From a bacterium (GTDB lineage: Bacteria > Patescibacteriota > Minisyncoccia > Minisyncoccales > Minisyncoccaceae): a stretch of 64,000 nucleotides of DNA. Below the pieces are notes generated by a model. It made no database searches. It was not told where the DNA came from and worked only from the letters and a program-made list of their open reading frames with translations. Below, piece by piece: positions 36,950 to 45,006 of the stretch (the stretch's first letter is position 1; each line of letters begins with the position of its first letter). A program made the position numbers and the translations under genes. The stretch spans positions 1-64,000 of the forward strand of contig JALOBW010000005.1 in the NCBI GenBank assembly GCA_023228085.1, in the 5' to 3' direction.

Positions 36950-36991
36950 AAAAATTTTAATTATTTATTATAAACTTCTTTACCAACTTTT

Positions 36992-37116
36992 GGAGGTCGG
37001 ACCTTTTGGAGGTCGGACCTTTTGGAGGTCGGACCTTTTGGAGGTCGGACCTTTTGGAGGTCGGACCTTTTGGAGGTCGGACCTTTTGGAGGTCGGACCT
37101 TTTGGAGGTCGGACCT
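36992..37116. repeat. Eight tandem 16-bp palindromic units (GGAGGTCGGACCT + TTT)
   Basis: Units start every 16 bp from 36992 to 37104 and are identical. Each contains AGGTC-G-GACCT, a perfect small hairpin. The array ends in GGACCTCGCCC. The same unit and end recur at 41849-41925. Reading frames through it (EVGPFGGRTFWRSDLL) are artefacts of the 16-bp period. Confidence 0.97.
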
Positions 37117-37177
37117 CGCCCCTATCTCCATTCCCTTTAAAAATTATAGCAAATCTACAGCTATTGCAATAATCATA

Positions 37178-39592
37178 CTAAGCAACTATATTAATTAGTT
37201 TTCCTTGCGCAAAAATTACTTTCTTTATCTTTTTTCCCTTTATCCACTTTGCAATTACTTCACTGTTTCTTACTGCTTCTTCTGCCTTTACCTGATCAAT
37301 ATCGCTATCAAACTCCATTCTATCTCTAACCTTTCCGTTTACCTGAACAATCAAAATTATTTTATCTGCTTTAATTAATGATGCGTCTGGAGTTAACCAT
37401 TCTTGCTCACTTACCAATCCTTGTTCTCCTATTAACTGCCACATTTCTTCACAAATATGAGGCGCAAAAGGAAACAATAACTTTATAAATATTTTTGCCG
37501 AATCTTTTCCAAAACCCGCCTTATTATCATAGATAAAGTTTACATACTCCATAAAGAAAGCCACTGGAGTATTAAATTTCATTTTTTCTAAATCATCATT
37601 TACTTTCTTTATTAATTTTTGAGTTTCAGATACCACCTCGCTTGAGCTATTAGTAATGTTTTTGTTTTCCATTACAATATCCCATACTCTTGTCAAAAAT
37701 CTGTTTACCCCTTTTACCCCCTGTTCATTCCATCCAATAGCTTGATCAAATGGACCCATAAACATTTCGTACACCCTTAATGTATCTGCTCCAAAAGAAT
37801 CAATAACGCTATCAGGAGAAATAACATTTCCTTTTGATTTTGACATCTTTTGACCATCATGGGCAAGAACAAGACCTATGTTTCTTAATTTTTGAAAAGG
37901 TTCCTTAGTTGAAACTACTCCAATATCAAATAAAAATTTGTGCCAAAATCTTGAATACAATAAGTGCAATACCGCATGTTCTGCACCCCCAACATATAAA
38001 TCTACCGGCATCCATCTTTTCTCTTTTTCACTGTCAACAAATACCCTATCATTCTTAATATCCAAATATCTCAAATAGTACCAACAACTTCCAGCCCACT
38101 GTGGCATAGTATTGGTCTCTCTCTTTGCATCTCCTCCACATTTTGGACATTTTACATTTACCCAATTTTCAATTGCAGCCAAAGGTGATTCTCCTGTACC
38201 AGTTGGTTCATACTTATCAACGTGAGGCAATGTTAATGGAAGATTCTTTTCTTCAAGAGGGACAATTCCACAACTATTGCAATGTATTATTGGAATTGGC
38301 TCACCCCAATATCTCTGTCTAGAAAAAGGCCAGTCATGTAATTTATAATTTATTTTAGGTCTTGCAAAACCCTCTTCTTTCAAGCTTTCACCAATAGCTT
38401 TTCTTGCACTCTCCGAATCCATATCAGTAAAAGTATCAGAATTAATTAGATATCCATCTTGAATAAACGCTGATTCAGAGATATCAGAATCACCATTCTT
38501 CGGTCGCACAACTTCAATAACTGGCAAATCATATTTTATGGCAAATTCAAAATCCCTTTCATCATGAGCAGGTACAGCCATTACCGCTCCTGTTCCATAA
38601 CTAGCGAGCACGTAATCAGCAACAAAAACTCTAACATCTTTTCCATTTATAGGATTTATTGCTTTAAGTCCTTTTAATTCTACTCCGCTTTTTCCTTTTA
38701 CTTCACTTATTCTTTCTAGATCACTTTTATTTTTTGCTTTTTCAATATAATCACTCACTTCATCCCAATTAGAAATTTTATTTTTCAACTCCAGTACAAC
38801 TTCTGATTCGGGTGCAAGCACTACATAAGTACAGCCAAAAAGAGTATCGGCTCTAGTAGTAAAAACTGTCACTACCCTACCAGTATCTTCAATTCCAAAA
38901 TCAATTTCCCATCCCTCGCTTCTTCCAATCCAATTTCTTTGCATTTCTTTTATTCTTTCGGGCCAGTCTAAAGTATCTAAATCTTCAAGTAGTCTATCGG
39001 CATATTCGGTAATTTTAAGTATCCATTGCTTAATATCTTTTTTTGTTGTTTCAGTTCCACATCTTTCACATTTTCCATTAACAACTTCCTCATTTGCGAG
39101 ACCGGTTTTACAAGACGGACACCAATTTATAGGTAATATCTTTTTATATGCCAAATTATTTTCATACAACTTCAAAAATATCCATTGTGTCCATTTATAA
39201 TAATCTTTATCGGTTGTATTTATCTCTCTATCCCAATCATAACTGAGCCCAGCAATCTTCATTTGGTGTTTTATATTTTCAATATTTTTCTCAGTGGTTA
39301 TTTCGGGATGTATTCCTGTTTTGATTGCAAAATTCTCAGCTGGCAAACCAAAAGCATCCCAACCCATCGGATGCAACACTTCAAATCCTTGCATTCTTTT
39401 TATACGAGCGACAACATCTGTTGCAACATACCCTTTAAAATGTCCCACATGCAACCCCACTCCCGATGGATAAGGAAACATATCTAAAACATAATATTTT
39501 TTCTTTTCCGAAAAATCATTTGTTTTATTTGTTTTATTTTTTTCCCAATAATCTTGCCACTTTTTTTCTATTTCCGTAAAGTTATAATTCAT
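37178..39592 (-). CDS. leuS: Leucyl-tRNA synthetase
   Basis: The 804-residue class I synthetase charges tRNA-Leu. The HIGH-type motif is HVGH (residues 48-51, in SGVGLHVGHFKGYV) and the KMSKS loop is present (DGQKMSKSKGNVISP). A zinc-type cysteine group (WCPSC...CERCG), a CP1 editing domain (FTTRADTLFGCTY; GTGAVMAVPAHDERD) and the C-terminal VQVNGKVRDR domain are seen. tRNA-Leu(CAG) is encoded at 46855-46936. Confidence 0.98.
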   Translation of the reverse strand: MNYNFTEIEKKWQDYWEKNKTNKTNDFSEKKKYYVLDMFPYPSGVGLHVGHFKGYVATDVVARIKRMQGFEVLHPMGWDAFGLPAENFAIKTGIHPEITTEKNIENIKHQMKIAGLSYDWDREINTTDKDYYKWTQWIFLKLYENNLAYKKILPINWCPSCKTGLANEEVVNGKCERCGTETTKKDIKQWILKITEYADRLLEDLDTLDWPERIKEMQRNWIGRSEGWEIDFGIEDTGRVVTVFTTRADTLFGCTYVVLAPESEVVLELKNKISNWDEVSDYIEKAKNKSDLERISEVKGKSGVELKGLKAINPINGKDVRVFVADYVLASYGTGAVMAVPAHDERDFEFAIKYDLPVIEVVRPKNGDSDISESAFIQDGYLINSDTFTDMDSESARKAIGESLKEEGFARPKINYKLHDWPFSRQRYWGEPIPIIHCNSCGIVPLEEKNLPLTLPHVDKYEPTGTGESPLAAIENWVNVKCPKCGGDAKRETNTMPQWAGSCWYYLRYLDIKNDRVFVDSEKEKRWMPVDLYVGGAEHAVLHLLYSRFWHKFLFDIGVVSTKEPFQKLRNIGLVLAHDGQKMSKSKGNVISPDSVIDSFGADTLRVYEMFMGPFDQAIGWNEQGVKGVNRFLTRVWDIVMENKNITNSSSEVVSETQKLIKKVNDDLEKMKFNTPVAFFMEYVNFIYDNKAGFGKDSAKIFIKLLFPFAPHICEEMWQLIGEQGLVSEQEWLTPDASLIKADKIILIVQVNGKVRDRMEFDSDIDQVKAEEAVRNSEVIAKWIKGKKIKKVIFAQGKLINIVA

Positions 39593-39599
39593 AAATCAT

Positions 39600-39818
39600 T
39601 TAAATAATTAAAAAACCTAATAATCCCATCGCAACAGCACCAGCAATTACATACCAAAGCCAAACATCATCAGTAAATGTCATACCTGTAATTTTTTCAA
39701 CAAATGGTCTTCCGTATAAAAAAAAGAAATAAATTCCAAATCCTACTCCAAGACCAAAGGCTATCTTCTTCACTATATACATAAAAAAAGGTATTTCCAT
39801 ATGATTTAAAAATACCAC
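39600..39818 (-). CDS. Small two-helix membrane protein
   Basis: Up to 72 residues with two hydrophobic segments (YIVKKIAFGLGVGFGIYFFFLY and the C-terminal WYVIAGAVAMGLLGFLII). Starts at internal methionines (MEIPFF or MYIVKK) are equally possible because no Shine-Dalgarno is visible. It ends 8 bp before leuS. Unknown function. Confidence 0.55.
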   Translation of the reverse strand: MVFLNHMEIPFFMYIVKKIAFGLGVGFGIYFFFLYGRPFVEKITGMTFTDDVWLWYVIAGAVAMGLLGFLII

Positions 39819-39852
39819 AGCTATGCCAGTCTGACAATGCCAATTTTTGTAT

Positions 39853-39877
39853 AAAAAAGCTGGTTTTTTAAAACCAG
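39853..39877 (-). terminator. Terminator of the solute-binding protein gene
   Basis: CTGGTTT (39860-39866) pairs with AAACCAG (39871-39877), followed on the minus strand by six T residues. Confidence 0.8.
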
Positions 39878-39878
39878 T

Positions 39879-40577
39879 CTATACCTCGTAGAACTTCAAG
39901 GCTTGATTAATTTCTGGCAACAATTCCGCATATTTTGATTTCTTTGAAATCATCATATAAAACGGCAAATTGCCAATTACTTCCTCCTTCACATTCTTGA
40001 ATACCGCGTGTTCTTTCAAGATTTTCTTTCCTGCAACAGTTGAGTACAAGAAGAGGTTGTTTTCCCCCTGTGCCACCGAAGACATCGCTTCTCTTGGGTC
40101 ATCATATACCGTGACAATGGCTTGGTCTGATGCCAAAAAGTTGTCAATGCCCTGACCGTAGCTATCTCCCCGAGAGACAGCAATACGATATCCTTTTAGG
40201 CTCTCTGGCTTGTCGTATAGTATGTTCTGTACAGAAAAGACAGATATGTTGTCAGACATAAAAGAATCAGAGAAAACGAAATACTTCTCTCTTTCTTCAG
40301 TCTTATAGCCAGCAACAATTACGTCAATATCTCCTCTTTTGCCTAATTCCTGAACATTTGTCCAAGAACCAACATATATACACTCAACCTTAAGGTCCAG
40401 AGTACCAAATACGGCAGTCACAATCTCAGGAGCAATACCCACAATGCTCTCACCGCTTTGATACATTGCTGGCTGCCAATCAGGATGTCCAGATGCGAGA
40501 ACAGTATCATCACTCGCACAAGTAATGCACGGGATCAAAACCATGCAAAGAAGCAAAAAAATAACAATGAACTTCAT
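39879..40577 (-). CDS. Extracellular solute-binding protein, family 3 type
   Basis: The 232-residue periplasmic-type binding protein starts at the ATG at 40577 (MKFIVIFLLLCMVLIPCITC) with GGGGAGAGAG upstream. A signal peptide is followed by the PBP2 fold: WQPAMYQSGESIVGIAPEIV, DIDVIVAGYKTEEREKYFVF and LKGYRIAVSRGDSYGQGID. Such proteins bind amino acids or similar small molecules. No permease or ATPase gene is nearby, so it may be an orphan sensor. A C in LIPCITC suggests a possible lipobox variant, uncertain. Base usage is less AT-rich than the neighbours; possible acquisition. Confidence 0.85.
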   Translation of the reverse strand: MKFIVIFLLLCMVLIPCITCASDDTVLASGHPDWQPAMYQSGESIVGIAPEIVTAVFGTLDLKVECIYVGSWTNVQELGKRGDIDVIVAGYKTEEREKYFVFSDSFMSDNISVFSVQNILYDKPESLKGYRIAVSRGDSYGQGIDNFLASDQAIVTVYDDPREAMSSVAQGENNLFLYSTVAGKKILKEHAVFKNVKEEVIGNLPFYMMISKKSKYAELLPEINQALKFYEV

Positions 40578-40684
40578 TTCACTCTCTCTCCCCATAGTTT
40601 TAGGGACGTAAAAACAATAACATAAAAATCTTTATATGTCAAAATTTAAAAAAATTCTGATTTTTGACCAAACTTTATAAAAAT

Positions 40685-40709
40685 AAAAACAGAGCTAGGC
40701 TCTGTTTTT
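40685..40709 (-). terminator. Bidirectional-looking terminator
   Basis: AAAAACAGAGC (40685-40695) pairs with GCTCTGTTTTT (40699-40709) around TAG. It lies just after the stop of the broken gene at 40712-40965. Confidence 0.8.
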
Positions 40710-40711
40710 AA

Positions 40712-40965
40712 TTATCTCACTGGATTTATTTTTGGTTGCACTGGATTTGTTGTCTCTGTTTCTTTATTCTCCGTTTCAGTGAGTGTTTTATCTGGATTTA
40801 CCGTTAACTCTTCAGTCTTTGGATTAACCTTTGCATCTATCTGCTTTATTTTTAAATCTTGAATTACATTATCAGTCTTAATGACATCAATCTTTTGCTC
40901 AACTGCTTCAAGCCTATCAAAATTACTAATGTGTACTCAACAATTTTTGAAGTATTCTCGTTCAT
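40712..40965 (-). pseudogene. Frameshifted small coiled-coil protein gene
   Basis: The ATG at 40965 starts MNENTSKIVEY. The frame then breaks at a TACAC near 40930-40935, and a second frame continues NFDRLEAVEQKIDVIKTDNV, KIKQIDAKVNPKTEELTV, to a TAA at 40712. The 254 bp equal 3n+2; removing one AC dinucleotide would restore VEYISNFDRLEAVE. The encoded helix-rich protein would have ~84 residues. It could also be a sequencing artefact. Confidence 0.6.
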
Positions 40966-41034
40966 TTTTTGTTTTTGTATTTATTATTTATTATACAAGT
41001 ATTATATCCCAAAACATAAAACTAGCAAATACTA

Positions 41035-41637
41035 TTATCTAACCAAAAGATTAAAAATTATATTTATTAAATCACTAAGCCACTCCGTACCAGGAAATAC
41101 AAAAATAAAAAAGATTAACAAAAGAGCACCATAATTAACCATAAACTGTTTGAAATGTACCATTGAATCTGGTAATAGATTTAACAAAATATGAGAGCCA
41201 TCAAGAGGAAAAACAGGAATAAGATTAAACAATGCTAATCCAATATTTATTATTGCCACGTACATAAAGATATCAGACATTTCTGGAAAAAAGGAGAATC
41301 TTAAAAAAACACAAAATATTAAAGCTATAAAAAAATTTACAGCTGGACCAGCTAACGCTACTTTTAACTCACCCCACTTATCATTAAGATTAAAAAAATT
41401 AACTGGTACTGGTTTTGCCCATCCAAATAATACTGGAGACGATGTAATGACTAATAAAAAGGGCAACAAAACCGAACCAATCGGATCAATATGCACAATC
41501 GGATTCAAGCTCAATCTTCCCTCTCTTTCAGCAGTATTGTCTCCCAAGCTATTTGCAATAGCTCCATGTGCAATTTCGTGAATAACTACCGAAAATATCA
41601 AAATTATTAAACCTAATATAAAAGATGTTTCTATCAT
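41035..41637 (-). CDS. Site-2 protease family membrane metalloprotease (M50)
   Basis: The 200-residue protein has about five transmembrane segments. The zinc motif HEIAH is in the first helix (VVIHEIAHGAIANSLGD), and the second motif is NLIPVFPLDGSH, the family N-x-x-P-x-x-P-L-D-G. It is a compact FtsH-independent S2P without PDZ or CBS domains. Its substrate is unknown. Confidence 0.93.
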   Translation of the reverse strand: MIETSFILGLIILIFSVVIHEIAHGAIANSLGDNTAEREGRLSLNPIVHIDPIGSVLLPFLLVITSSPVLFGWAKPVPVNFFNLNDKWGELKVALAGPAVNFFIALIFCVFLRFSFFPEMSDIFMYVAIINIGLALFNLIPVFPLDGSHILLNLLPDSMVHFKQFMVNYGALLLIFFIFVFPGTEWLSDLINIIFNLLVR

Positions 41638-41796
41638 ATTTTTTATTGTTTATATAAATTTATACTATCATATCTGCATTTTCATTGCGAATAATTTCGT
41701 TCCCCTTACTCCCTTACCTCACTACAGACAGACGAAGGCGATTAATTTCTTTGCTTGTCATTTCTGCGAAGGTAATTAATTTCTTTTTTGTTTGTC
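41638..41796. other. Intergenic region left of the repeat island
   Basis: AT-rich spacer with decayed pieces of GACGAAGGCG and TTTCTGCGAAGG, related to the hairpin repeats that follow. No gene is supported. Confidence 0.4.
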
Positions 41797-41836
41797 ATTC
41801 CCGCTTGTCTCGCCGTAGGCGGACGAAGGCGGGAAT
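41797..41836. repeat. Hairpin repeat with ATTCCCGC ends
   Basis: ATTCCCGC (41797-41804) and GCGGGAAT (41829-41836) are inverted repeats around an inner GCC/GGC arm. It resembles the widespread intergenic GATTCCCGC...GCGGGAATGAC type. A related diverged copy is at 41984-42026. Confidence 0.7.
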
Positions 41837-41848
41837 CTTAAAAAAAAT

Positions 41849-41925
41849 GGAGGTCGGACCTTTTGGAGGTCGGACCTTTTGGAGGTCGGACCTTTTGGAG
41901 GTCGGACCTTTTGGAGGTCGGACCT
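41849..41925. repeat. Five tandem copies of the GGAGGTCGGACCT unit
   Basis: The same 16-bp unit as at 36992-37116, here five times (41849, 41865, 41881, 41897, 41913), with the same GGACCTCGCCC end. Confidence 0.97.
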
Positions 41926-41983
41926 CGCCCTCTTAAAAAATCTTATCAAACCTACAACTTAACGCAACTTATATTACCATTTT

Positions 41984-42026
41984 GTCATTCCCGATTGCCC
42001 GCCTCTGAAGGGAGAAGTCGGAATCT
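41984..42026. repeat. Diverged hairpin repeat
   Basis: Begins GTCATTCCCGATTGCCCGCC and ends GAAGTCGGAATC, a degenerate relative of the 41797-41836 repeat. Confidence 0.5.
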
Positions 42027-42098
42027 ATAAAAATGCTCTAAGCTTACGAAGTAAGCAACAAGGTACTGATTACTAGTTACTAATTACTAATCCCTGTT

Positions 42099-42266
42099 AT
42101 TAAGTCGGGCTGCTGGGAATTCCCTCAGATAAATTCCTTCTGGAATTTTCTTCAGGCCTGGCTCGCTGCCAGTCGCAGCTCCGCCTTCAATTCCCATTGC
42201 CTGTTTCTTAATTAAGAAAAACACCTTCCAGGTGTCTTTCTTAATTAAGTCGGGCTGCTGGGAATT
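42099..42266 (-). mobile_element. tRNA-Pro-associated structured element (E1)
   Basis: A 23-bp direct repeat (starts ATTAAGTCGGGCTGC, ends GGGAATT) occurs at 42099-42121 and 42244-42266; the second copy is the 3' end of tRNA-Pro plus 7 flanking bases. Between them on the minus strand lies a conserved core (42127-42188): GGCGGA, a 5-bp hairpin with loop GACTG, GAGCCAGG, and a 10-bp hairpin with AGAA loop and one bulged A. Just before the core, 42186-42196 is the exact complement of the T-arm at 42259-42269. The same architecture recurs in E2 and E3. This suggests an integrated element restoring the tRNA 3' end; the mechanism is unknown. Confidence 0.7.
42207..42249 (-). terminator. Long hairpin after tRNA-Pro
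   Basis: A 20-bp stem with one mismatch (42207-42226 with 42230-42249), including ACACCT-GGA-AGGTGT followed by TTTTTCTT on the minus strand. It is a terminator for tRNA-Pro lying inside element E1. Confidence 0.75.
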
Positions 42267-42320
42267 GAACCCAGGTCTTACGCACCCCATGCGCAAATAA
42301 TTCCGTTATACGACAGCCCG
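42251..42320 (-). tRNA. tRNA-Pro (GGG)
   Basis: The cloverleaf has acceptor CGGGCTG/CAGCCCG, anticodon stem TGCGC/GCGTA with loop ATGGGGT (anticodon GGG), and T-arm CTGGG-TTCAATT-CCCAG. CCA is not encoded. The D-arm is weak (3 bp). Confidence 0.9.
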
Positions 42321-42341
42321 AAGTTGTGCCAAAAAAAGACT

Positions 42342-42365
42342 AAAGCCTTATTTAGATAAGGCTTT
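42342..42365 (-). terminator. Terminator of rpmB
   Basis: AAAGCCTTAT (42342-42351) pairs with ATAAGGCTTT (42356-42365), followed on the minus strand by a T run. The stop codon is inside the stem. Confidence 0.8.
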
Positions 42366-42563
42366 AATACATTTTGCGCAAGCAATAACTCTTTTACCGG
42401 CAAATTCAACATATTTCTTTTTGCTAGTGTCAGCAGGAACTGTTAACCATTGCAAATTAGGATATTTTCTCTTTTTTGGAGTAGGGTTATATCTAGAAAT
42501 CAATTTCTTGAACTGTCTCCCCATAAAAGATGATTTGCCACAAATTGAACATTCTTTTTCCAT
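42348..42563 (-). CDS. rpmB: 50S ribosomal protein L28
   Basis: About 71 residues, starting MEKECSICGKSSFMGRQ at the ATG at 42563. CxxC pairs (CSICGK; ACAKCIK) give the zinc form of L28. The segment RYNPTPKKRKYPNLQWLTV is typical. It is a monocistronic unit with its own terminator. Confidence 0.93.
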   Translation of the reverse strand: MEKECSICGKSSFMGRQFKKLISRYNPTPKKRKYPNLQWLTVPADTSKKKYVEFAGKRVIACAKCIKALSK

Positions 42564-42626
42564 ATACAAAGTATATTAACAGAAAACCGTATAATTTCAA
42601 GGGGTAACTATCTCCCAAATAAAAAA

Positions 42627-42644
42627 ACATCTTATTTAAGATGT
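42627..42644 (-). terminator. Terminator of the chemoreceptor-like gene
   Basis: ACATCTTA (42627-42634) pairs with TAAGATGT (42637-42644), followed on the minus strand by seven T residues. Confidence 0.8.
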
Positions 42645-42657
42645 ATTTAAAAAAATA

Positions 42658-44124
42658 TTAAACTTTAAATTTACCCATTAATTCCTGAACCTTTCTTACG
42701 CTCCCACTTACTTTTTCCATATTCTTAGATATGTTATCAATACTCGCTGCAACCTCTTCCGTGGCTGCTGCGATATTATTCGCTCCCTGTCCTGCCGAAA
42801 CGACAAGATTGCTAATCTCATGGACACTTGCTGTTATTTCTTCAACAACAGCGGCTTGTTCCTGAGTAGAAGAAGCCATGTTAGAAATTTTTCCATTCAT
42901 GCCTTCAATTTTTTCTACAATACCGTTAAATGTTTGGTGAGACTTAGAGGCAAGATCATTTCCTTGCTTTACAACCATTGCTGCTTGAACCATGTTTTTA
43001 CTAACAGCACTAATTGACTTACTAAGTTCCTCAACAATACCACGAATACTTTCAGCGCTTTTCTTAGAATCCTGCGAAAGTGATTTTACCTCCGCGGCTA
43101 CTACTGCAAATCCTTTGCCAGCATCACCAGCTCTCGCTGCCTCAATTGCTGCATTAAGAGCTAACAGATTGGTCTGTCTCGCAACGTCATCAATAGTTCT
43201 TACCAACGAATCAACATCGCCCATTTGTTGCACATTACGATTAATATCATCAACCATCTTGGTGGCAGCATTTGCAATTTCTTCTGTTAGTTTCTTAGTA
43301 TCAAGAGTAAGTCCTAACCCCTTATCGGATGACTCCTTTACGTCTTCGGATTCACCAGAAATCAACGAAGTATCATTAGCCAAATTAGTAATAGCAATAT
43401 TCATGTCTGCCATTACTCGCTGTATCTCTTCAGATGATTTTCCAGCGCCCTGTATGCCATTGCTTACCGCTCCCAAATCTCTTGCGAGACCATCAACAGC
43501 ATTACTTAGTTCGGTAATACTTGTAGCAGAAGAAATCACTACCTCAGAAACCTCATACATCTCCGAAAAGATAATTTTAATGCTTTCCCTGAGGTTTCCT
43601 ACTATTCCATCCACTACATCACGCAAGATTACAAGTTCCTCAAATGCATCTCTAGTGTCATTGTCTGGATCAGTGATTTTGTATCTCACTCTCAGATTAC
43701 CTTCAGCAGCTTCTTTGTATGCTTCGGCTAATTGCTTCACTTCCTTAGCAGTATATTCTTGTTTCTTTACTAAAGCAGTTATGTCGTCATATGTCACAAA
43801 AACCATATCAACGACACCTTTACTGTTGATTCTCGGTTGGTTAGTTCTCTTAATCACAAAAGAACCCGCCTTGGTCTGTATGGATGATTGCCCATGAGTC
43901 ACCCTCTTACCGTTAATTGCATCGGCAATCGTCTCCCCAGAATCACTTACATACGTCACAAGACTCCGATCCTTTAAATCGCGCAGGTACAAACCAATTA
44001 TATCATCACGAGCAACGCCCAGCATAGAACAAAAAGCTTGATTAACTTCTTTGAAAATCAAGTTGCCGTCTAGCATTGCTTGAGCGATATGACTAGCCAT
44101 AAAAAGGTCCTCAAAATCGTTCAT
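42658..44124 (-). CDS. Soluble PAS-domain methyl-accepting chemotaxis-like protein
   Basis: The 488-residue protein has no transmembrane segment. A PAS sensor occupies about residues 1-125 (AMLDGNLIFKEVNQAFCSML; MVFVTYDDITALV). A HAMP-like coil (AAEGNLRVRYKI) follows, then a complete MCP signalling hairpin with the tip RQTNLLALNAAIEAARAG and adaptation helices rich in S/E/Q. This tip normally binds CheA/CheW. A Shine-Dalgarno TAGGAG lies 7 nt upstream of the ATG. No che genes are in the window and chemotaxis is rare in CPR, so it is either an orphan transducer or acquired; layout recalls cytosolic archaeal/proteobacterial MCPs. Base usage is less AT-rich than the neighbours. Confidence 0.92.
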   Translation of the reverse strand: MNDFEDLFMASHIAQAMLDGNLIFKEVNQAFCSMLGVARDDIIGLYLRDLKDRSLVTYVSDSGETIADAINGKRVTHGQSSIQTKAGSFVIKRTNQPRINSKGVVDMVFVTYDDITALVKKQEYTAKEVKQLAEAYKEAAEGNLRVRYKITDPDNDTRDAFEELVILRDVVDGIVGNLRESIKIIFSEMYEVSEVVISSATSITELSNAVDGLARDLGAVSNGIQGAGKSSEEIQRVMADMNIAITNLANDTSLISGESEDVKESSDKGLGLTLDTKKLTEEIANAATKMVDDINRNVQQMGDVDSLVRTIDDVARQTNLLALNAAIEAARAGDAGKGFAVVAAEVKSLSQDSKKSAESIRGIVEELSKSISAVSKNMVQAAMVVKQGNDLASKSHQTFNGIVEKIEGMNGKISNMASSTQEQAAVVEEITASVHEISNLVVSAGQGANNIAAATEEVAASIDNISKNMEKVSGSVRKVQELMGKFKV

Positions 44125-44194
44125 TTTTTACTCCTAGACTCATTTAAAAGAGCCACCTTAAGGCTATATTATTTAGAAATTTTGTCAATCAAAA

Positions 44195-44213
44195 AATTCC
44201 CATACAGGGAATT
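44195..44213 (-). terminator. Terminator of the slipin gene
   Basis: AATTCCC (44195-44201) pairs with GGGAATT (44207-44213), followed on the minus strand by T residues. Confidence 0.75.
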
Positions 44214-44221
44214 TTGTTTTT

Positions 44222-44983
44222 TTATTTTCCTTCAGCTTTGATTACTTCAATAGCTTCTTTTACTGTTGTCATAAACTGAGCAGGAAATATTATTGTTGAA
44301 TTCTTCTCAACGCTTATTTCTGCCATTGTTTGCAGTGTCCTTAATTGCAATGCAACTGGGTGAGCAGCCATTTGATCAGCAGCTTTTCCTAGTTTTTCAG
44401 CAGCTTGCAACTCACCTTCAGCAGCAACAATCTTTGCCCTTCTTTCTCTTTCAGCTTCAGCCTCTTTAGCCATTGCCCTCTGCATATTTTCTGGCAAGAA
44501 AATATCTTTTATCTCAACCGCAGTCACCTGAACACCCCAAGGTTCCGTATGACTATCTATTACAGTTTTTATTTGATTATTAATTTCTGAAGTTTGAGAT
44601 AATAATTGATCAAGATTAAATTGTCCAACCACATTTCTTACTGTTGTCTGACTTATCTGGTTTACTGCCGAAAAAACATCTTCAATAGCAATAACAGATT
44701 TCCCTGCATCAACCACATGATAATAAGCAACAGCAGCAATATCTATTGAGACATTATCCTTTGTAATGATTTTTTGAGAAGGAATTGCCATTGTCACTGT
44801 CCTTAGTTCAACTCTAGTCATTGTTTGAATGATTGGTATTACGATTCTTAATCCAGGCTCTTTTATTCCAGTATATTTTCCTAAAGAAAATATAACACCT
44901 CTTTCGTATTCTTTTATAACTCTTAAACCAGAGAGCAAAATTACTAATAATATTAATATTGAAATTATGATTATTCCTTCCAT
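44222..44983 (-). CDS. SPFH/Band-7 slipin (stomatin-like) membrane protein
   Basis: The 253-residue protein has an N-terminal hairpin membrane anchor (IIIISILILLVILLSG) followed by the Band-7 domain (VIKEYERGVIFSLGKYTG; PEPGLRIVIPI-type; VVGQFNLDQLLSQ; WGVQVTAVEIKDIFLPENM). The coiled coil AMAKEAEAERERRAKIVAAE is typical of bacterial slipins that scaffold membrane microdomains. A partner NfeD protease is not adjacent. Confidence 0.95.
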   Translation of the reverse strand: MEGIIIISILILLVILLSGLRVIKEYERGVIFSLGKYTGIKEPGLRIVIPIIQTMTRVELRTVTMAIPSQKIITKDNVSIDIAAVAYYHVVDAGKSVIAIEDVFSAVNQISQTTVRNVVGQFNLDQLLSQTSEINNQIKTVIDSHTEPWGVQVTAVEIKDIFLPENMQRAMAKEAEAERERRAKIVAAEGELQAAEKLGKAADQMAAHPVALQLRTLQTMAEISVEKNSTIIFPAQFMTTVKEAIEVIKAEGK

Positions 44984-45006
44984 TTTAGTTATTTTTATTT
45001 TTATTA

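Noticed and set aside
35108..36973. glmS ribozyme upstream of glmS
   Set aside because: The upstream region holds only the short AT spacer and the palindromic repeat array; no ribozyme-like core seen.
36939..37172. Open frame encoding EVGPFGGRTFWRSDLL repeats (also at 41685-41936)
   Set aside because: The peptide arises from the 16-bp tandem repeat read in three frames; no start signal or family.
42087..42296. Open frame over tRNA-Pro and element E1
   Set aside because: Overlaps a convincing tRNA and structured element; no protein features.
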